Source: Candidatus Woesearchaeota archaeon
Lineage (GTDB): Archaea > Nanobdellota > Nanobdellia > Woesearchaeales > GW2011-AR15
Length of the DNA: 6,224 bases
Assembly (NCBI GenBank): GCA_016934775.1
Contig: JAFGSP010000129.1
Span: 1-6,224, forward strand
Direction of reading: 5' to 3'
The notes beneath the pieces are model-generated. The model had not been told where the DNA came from. It saw only the letters and a list, made by a program, of their open reading frames with translations, and searched no databases. The translations under genes and the position numbers were made by a program. Shown one piece after another: positions 3,493 to 6,224 of the stretch (within the stretch, counting starts at the first letter, position 1; each line of letters starts with the position of its first letter).

Positions 3493-5211
3493 ATGGAAGA
3501 AATGAATGGAGCAGAAGTGCTTGCCAGAAGTCTGCAGGACTTAGGAATAAAACACATATTTGGATACACAGGAGCTGCAATCGCCCCTGTGTATCATGAG
3601 TTGGGAAAATATGGGATAGAGGATATCCAGAACAGCAATGAGCAAAGCGCAGCATTCAGCGCAGCCGGATATTCAAGGTCCAGCGATAAGGTGGGAGTGG
3701 CTATTGTCACGTCAGGCCCGGCCATCACGAATACGCTCACTGCAGTATCAGATGCGTATTGCGACAGCATACCTATGATTGTTATAGCGGGCCAGGTGCC
3801 GGAGCATAAGCTGGGCACGGATTCTTTCCAGTATATTGATCTGACATCAGTATTTGGCGGAGTCACAAAACGTATATTAGTGCTGTCAAATGACCAGGAC
3901 ATAGAATCAATAATAAAAGATGCTTATTACTATGCTTCATCTGGAAGACCCGGGCCGGTTGTCATTGATTTCCCGCTGAACAAGCAGCAGAAATCCCATC
4001 CGTATCAGGGCAGGGATATTGAGCATTTTGCCCGGACATATAACGAAGAGCACCATCTTAGCCCTGAGCAATGCAGGGACTTCTTTGACCTGTTGAAAAA
4101 ATCAAAAAATCCCCTTCTCTACATAGGTGGCGGGCTTAACTCTTATGATGGAAGCAGGGCTATAAGGGAATTCAACACCCAGTTCAACATCCCTTCTGTC
4201 AACACACTGATGGCAAAAGGCGTCATAGACGGAAGAGATGAATTGAATCTGGGGATGCTCGGCATGTTCGGCACACCATATGCTAATATGATAATCCAGG
4301 AGAACGATTTTTTCTTTGCCATTGGTGTAAGATGGGATGATAGGGTTGCTGAAAAAGTAGGCTTTGGGCTTGGGTCTGCGATAGCATACATAGATATCAA
4401 TCCTAAAAAGATGAACCAGATAAGGATGGAGCGGTCTCCTGAATTTACTTTTAGGGGAGATGCTGCTACAGCCCTAGATGACCTGATAAGATATGCAGTA
4501 GAGAATGAGGTTAGGCTGGATATAGGCGGATGGCAGGATCATGCAAAGGAACTAAAAAGGACATGGCCTCTTGATTACAACAGAGACGCAACAGAAATAC
4601 AGGCTGCTGAGGTTATGGACTTGTTATCCGGTTATATTGATGACAATACAAAAATAATTACAGGTGTGGGCAACCACCAGATGCTTGCTGCCCAGTATCT
4701 TGATATGCATGGCCCGAAGTCATTCATGACCTCTGGCTCATTTGGGACTATGGGATTCGGGATGCCGACATCTGTGGGAGTCCATTATGCGAATCCTGGG
4801 GCAAGGGTTATTGTTGTTGATGGAGATGGCAGCCTTAGGATGAACATGGGAGAACTGCATACAATCGGTGCAGAGAGAAGACTGCCTATAAAGGTGCTTA
4901 TGCTCAACAACAGGGCTGACCAGATGGTGCAGAACCTTCAGGATGCTGCTTATGGCGGCAATAAAGTAGGCACTGAGAGGAATAGCGAGGTCAATTTTGC
5001 TGAAGTTGCCAGGTCTCTTAATTTTGATTATGCCGAACGGGTCACAAACAGGGCAGATCTGCCTTACAGGCTCAGGGAATTCATTGAGGCAGAAGGGCCA
5101 TGCTTCCTTGAGGTCAGGGTAGACCATGAAGAAGTGCTGTATCCGAAAGTCCCTGTAGGAAAGGCATACAAGGATATGGTTCTCGGGCCGTATATAAGGT
5201 ACAGGCCCTGA
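3493..5211 (+). CDS. ilvB: Acetolactate synthase, catalytic (large) subunit
   Basis: This ThDP enzyme condenses two pyruvates to 2-acetolactate, the first committed step to valine and leucine; with 2-ketobutyrate it would feed isoleucine. Its 572 residues are a full catalytic subunit. The PYR domain (about 1-170) has catalytic E50 in SNEQSAAF, VTSGPAITN (72-80) and the GQV...GTDSFQ segment (100-113). The central FAD-type domain has GMFGTPYAN (257-265) and RWDDRV (280-285), close to the acetohydroxyacid synthase hallmark RFDDRV. The PP domain has TSGSFGTMGFGMP (413-425) and the ThDP/Mg motif GDGS (444-447) to NN (472-473). The C-terminus LYPKVPVGKAYKDMVL (549-564) also fits. The usual active-site Trp (Arabidopsis W574) appears to be L482. 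No ilvN/ilvH regulatory subunit is adjacent. Regulation is probably through the leader at 3322-3448. Confidence 0.92.
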   Translation: MEEMNGAEVLARSLQDLGIKHIFGYTGAAIAPVYHELGKYGIEDIQNSNEQSAAFSAAGYSRSSDKVGVAIVTSGPAITNTLTAVSDAYCDSIPMIVIAGQVPEHKLGTDSFQYIDLTSVFGGVTKRILVLSNDQDIESIIKDAYYYASSGRPGPVVIDFPLNKQQKSHPYQGRDIEHFARTYNEEHHLSPEQCRDFFDLLKKSKNPLLYIGGGLNSYDGSRAIREFNTQFNIPSVNTLMAKGVIDGRDELNLGMLGMFGTPYANMIIQENDFFFAIGVRWDDRVAEKVGFGLGSAIAYIDINPKKMNQIRMERSPEFTFRGDAATALDDLIRYAVENEVRLDIGGWQDHAKELKRTWPLDYNRDATEIQAAEVMDLLSGYIDDNTKIITGVGNHQMLAAQYLDMHGPKSFMTSGSFGTMGFGMPTSVGVHYANPGARVIVVDGDGSLRMNMGELHTIGAERRLPIKVLMLNNRADQMVQNLQDAAYGGNKVGTERNSEVNFAEVARSLNFDYAERVTNRADLPYRLREFIEAEGPCFLEVRVDHEEVLYPKVPVGKAYKDMVLGPYIRYRP

Positions 5212-5240
5212 TATATTTTCTTTATTTTTTCTCATTTTTC
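5185..5240 (+). terminator. Terminator after ilvB
   Basis: GGGCC (5185-5189) and GGCCC (5204-5208) can form a 5-bp stem within the last codons. TTTTC, T6 (5225-5230) and T5 (5234-5239 region) tracts follow. The T-rich run is the stronger evidence. Confidence 0.6.
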
Positions 5241-5268
5241 TTACTAAGTCATAGTTAAAAAAATAATC

Positions 5269-5279
5269 TTTAAATATAT
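5269..5279 (+). promoter_or_regulatory. TATA box of the receiver gene
   Basis: TTTAAATATAT is centred about 26 nt before ATG 5300, which implies a leaderless transcript. GAGG at 5294-5297 is too close to the ATG to serve as an SD. Confidence 0.75.
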
Positions 5280-5299
5280 GGACCTTATCCAGTGAGGAT

Positions 5300-5716
5300 A
5301 TGGAGAAAATTTACGTTTTAATAGTTGATGATCAGGATGAGACTAGGCGTCTTTCTAGAACAGTTCTGGAGCTTGGCATTCAAGATAGGAACATGGAAGA
5401 TACTATTGAGATTCATGAAGCAACAGGCTATGAAACAGGCCTGGATGCATATGATAGAATAAAGCCGGATTATGTCATTAGTGACATTAATTTTAAAGGC
5501 TCACCCAAGACAGGAATTGATTTGGCCAACACCTTAGTGTCCGAGAGGAATCACGACGCTAAAAGGATTATGCTATCTTCAGCTGCGAGAATTGAGGAAA
5601 AGCAAAAAGCTAGGTTTCAGGGAGAATATGTTATTGTTCCCAATAAATTTGACATTGACCTTGATTTGATTGTGAGTCCTGATAGAGTATGTTGTTCATA
5701 TAGTCAACCAGCATAA
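5300..5716 (+). CDS. Stand-alone response-regulator receiver protein
   Basis: This 138-residue protein is a single receiver domain with all key residues. Strand YVLIVDD (5-11) gives the acidic pair D10/D11. PDYVISDINF (57-66) gives phosphoacceptor D62. RIMLSSA (89-95) gives the conserved Ser (93/94), and EYVIVPNKFD (109-118) gives K116. A slightly long helix-loop (25-42) precedes strand 2. No output domain follows; after K116 there are only about 20 residues, ending in CCSYSQPA. It should accept phosphate from a histidine kinase and signal by protein contact, like CheY or Spo0F. No kinase is in the window. The MPG/MDG-type loop after D62 is replaced by NFKGSPKTGIDLA. The start is set by the TATA spacing. 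T-rich terminators lie on both sides. Confidence 0.88.
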   Translation: MEKIYVLIVDDQDETRRLSRTVLELGIQDRNMEDTIEIHEATGYETGLDAYDRIKPDYVISDINFKGSPKTGIDLANTLVSERNHDAKRIMLSSAARIEEKQKARFQGEYVIVPNKFDIDLDLIVSPDRVCCSYSQPA

Positions 5717-5717
5717 A

Positions 5718-5752
5718 TTTTATTTTTTTCTCATATCTTTTTTTCCTTTTTT
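5718..5752 (+). terminator. Oligo-T terminator after the receiver gene
   Basis: Three T tracts (T7 at 5723-5729, T7 at 5738-5744, T6 at 5747-5752) follow the stop codon without a hairpin, the usual archaeal form. The run reaches to within 8 nt of the next start codon. Confidence 0.7.
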
Positions 5753-5760
5753 CAAGACCA

Positions 5761-6224
5761 ATGCAACCAAACTCCGCCTCTGTGGGAAGACTTCTCAGGA
5801 AACTGGGTGCTGTTATGAGCGACTTCGGCACATTGTTCTACGAGGGAGGGCAGATAATGTTGCATGAACCATTTTTCACGACTAATGCCAGGTACTATGT
5901 GCGGGAATTGCTGGGCCAGGATATGAAAGCAGAATTCTATGGCTCAGATATCGAGTATATGACTGCTCTTCGCGGTTGGAAGCCTTTTATCGCCATATTC
6001 AACCCCTATCTCCGGCCAAGAAGATACGGCAGCCCTAATGAATATATAAATGAGATCAAAGAGATGACTCCAGACACAATGCTTGTAGGGCTATCCCTCA
6101 GCCCTGATACTCTTGAAGAATTATGTGGACCTGATTCAGAATCAGTGTATCTTAATCATTATCTCATAATCCATAGGCGAGAAATCTTCCATCCTAAGAT
6201 TGCAGCCTGGATCCCTATAGACAG
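5761..6224 (+). CDS. Hypothetical protein, 5' part (runs off window)
   Basis: An open frame runs from ATG 5761 to the window end, at least 154 codons without a stop; the nearest upstream in-frame stop is TAG at 5701. I do not recognise the product. It begins MQPNSASVGRLLRKLG with a basic amphipathic helix, then has FYEGGQIMLHEPFF (residues 26-39) and YYVRELLGQD (45-54). A GWKPFIAIFNPYLRPRRYG stretch follows (72-90), then a YLIIHRREIFHPKIAAWIP stretch (135-153). There is no obvious signal peptide or membrane helix. Codon use is like ilvB (G+C-richer, AGG arginine, GGC glycine), which supports a resident gene. No SD precedes ATG 5761. TCATAT near 5731-5736 is a weak TATA candidate at the right distance for a leaderless start. 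ATG 5815 is an alternative start. Confidence 0.7.
   Translation, partial: MQPNSASVGRLLRKLGAVMSDFGTLFYEGGQIMLHEPFFTTNARYYVRELLGQDMKAEFYGSDIEYMTALRGWKPFIAIFNPYLRPRRYGSPNEYINEIKEMTPDTMLVGLSLSPDTLEELCGPDSESVYLNHYLIIHRREIFHPKIAAWIPID

Noticed and set aside
3342..3655. Minus-strand ORFs opposite the ilvB leader and start
   Set aside because: They are shadows of the leader and ilvB, with no TATA box or SD and low-complexity Thr/Ser-rich content.
4738..5235. 165-codon minus-strand ORF opposite ilvB
   Set aside because: It overlaps conserved ThDP-motif codons of ilvB, carries no recognisable domain and lacks a promoter.

Overview
The window looks archaeal. Most genes have a TATA-like box (TTTAAATATT, TTTATATA and similar) centred about 24-28 nt before the start codon, so their transcripts are predicted to be leaderless. 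Transcription ends at oligo-T tracts. Shine-Dalgarno (SD) sites matching the AUCACCUCC tail of 16S rRNA occur mainly at internal operon genes and at genes with a real 5' leader. Base composition, gene types and leaderless promoters would suit a DPANN lineage such as Woesearchaeota, but that assignment is a low-confidence inference.

Positions 1-2275 are an accessory region. It holds three small gene cassettes: a possible divergent receiver-domain protein (146-469, minus), an AbrB-type antitoxin with a RelE-type toxin (772-1280, minus), and a ribbon-helix-helix antitoxin with a RelE/ParE toxin (1616-2156, plus). Each cassette is tightly bracketed by its own short inverted repeat; those of the two toxin-antitoxin (TA) cassettes share GGGCAAAAA. 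Between the cassettes lie copies of a GC-richer, highly structured repeat (A, 1-100; B, 594-735; C, 1379-1543). Copies B and C keep the same stems through compensatory base changes. The layout resembles an array of exchangeable cassettes, although no recombinase is visible and the repeats do not fit the classical integron attC plan. Both TA promoters carry perfect inverted repeats at the expected transcription start, the likely autoregulatory operators.

Positions 2341-3268 hold two leaderless or near-leaderless genes: a SpoIIAA-like (STAS/SEC14-type) protein and an unrecognised 143-residue protein ending in a hairpin-plus-T terminator.

Positions 3291-5240 form a branched-chain amino acid unit. 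A strong TATA box drives a predicted leaderless 24-codon peptide containing six consecutive valine codons, eight valines and four leucines. Mutually exclusive RNA hairpins, a T6 tract and a long leader follow, then an SD-preceded acetolactate synthase large subunit (ilvB, 3493-5211). This is the layout of a ribosome-mediated transcription attenuator, in an apparently archaeal setting, and is the most interesting signal in the window. No regulatory subunit (ilvN/ilvH) or other branched-chain gene is adjacent.

Positions 5269-6224 hold a stand-alone response-regulator receiver protein and the 5' part of an unrecognised gene that runs off the window.
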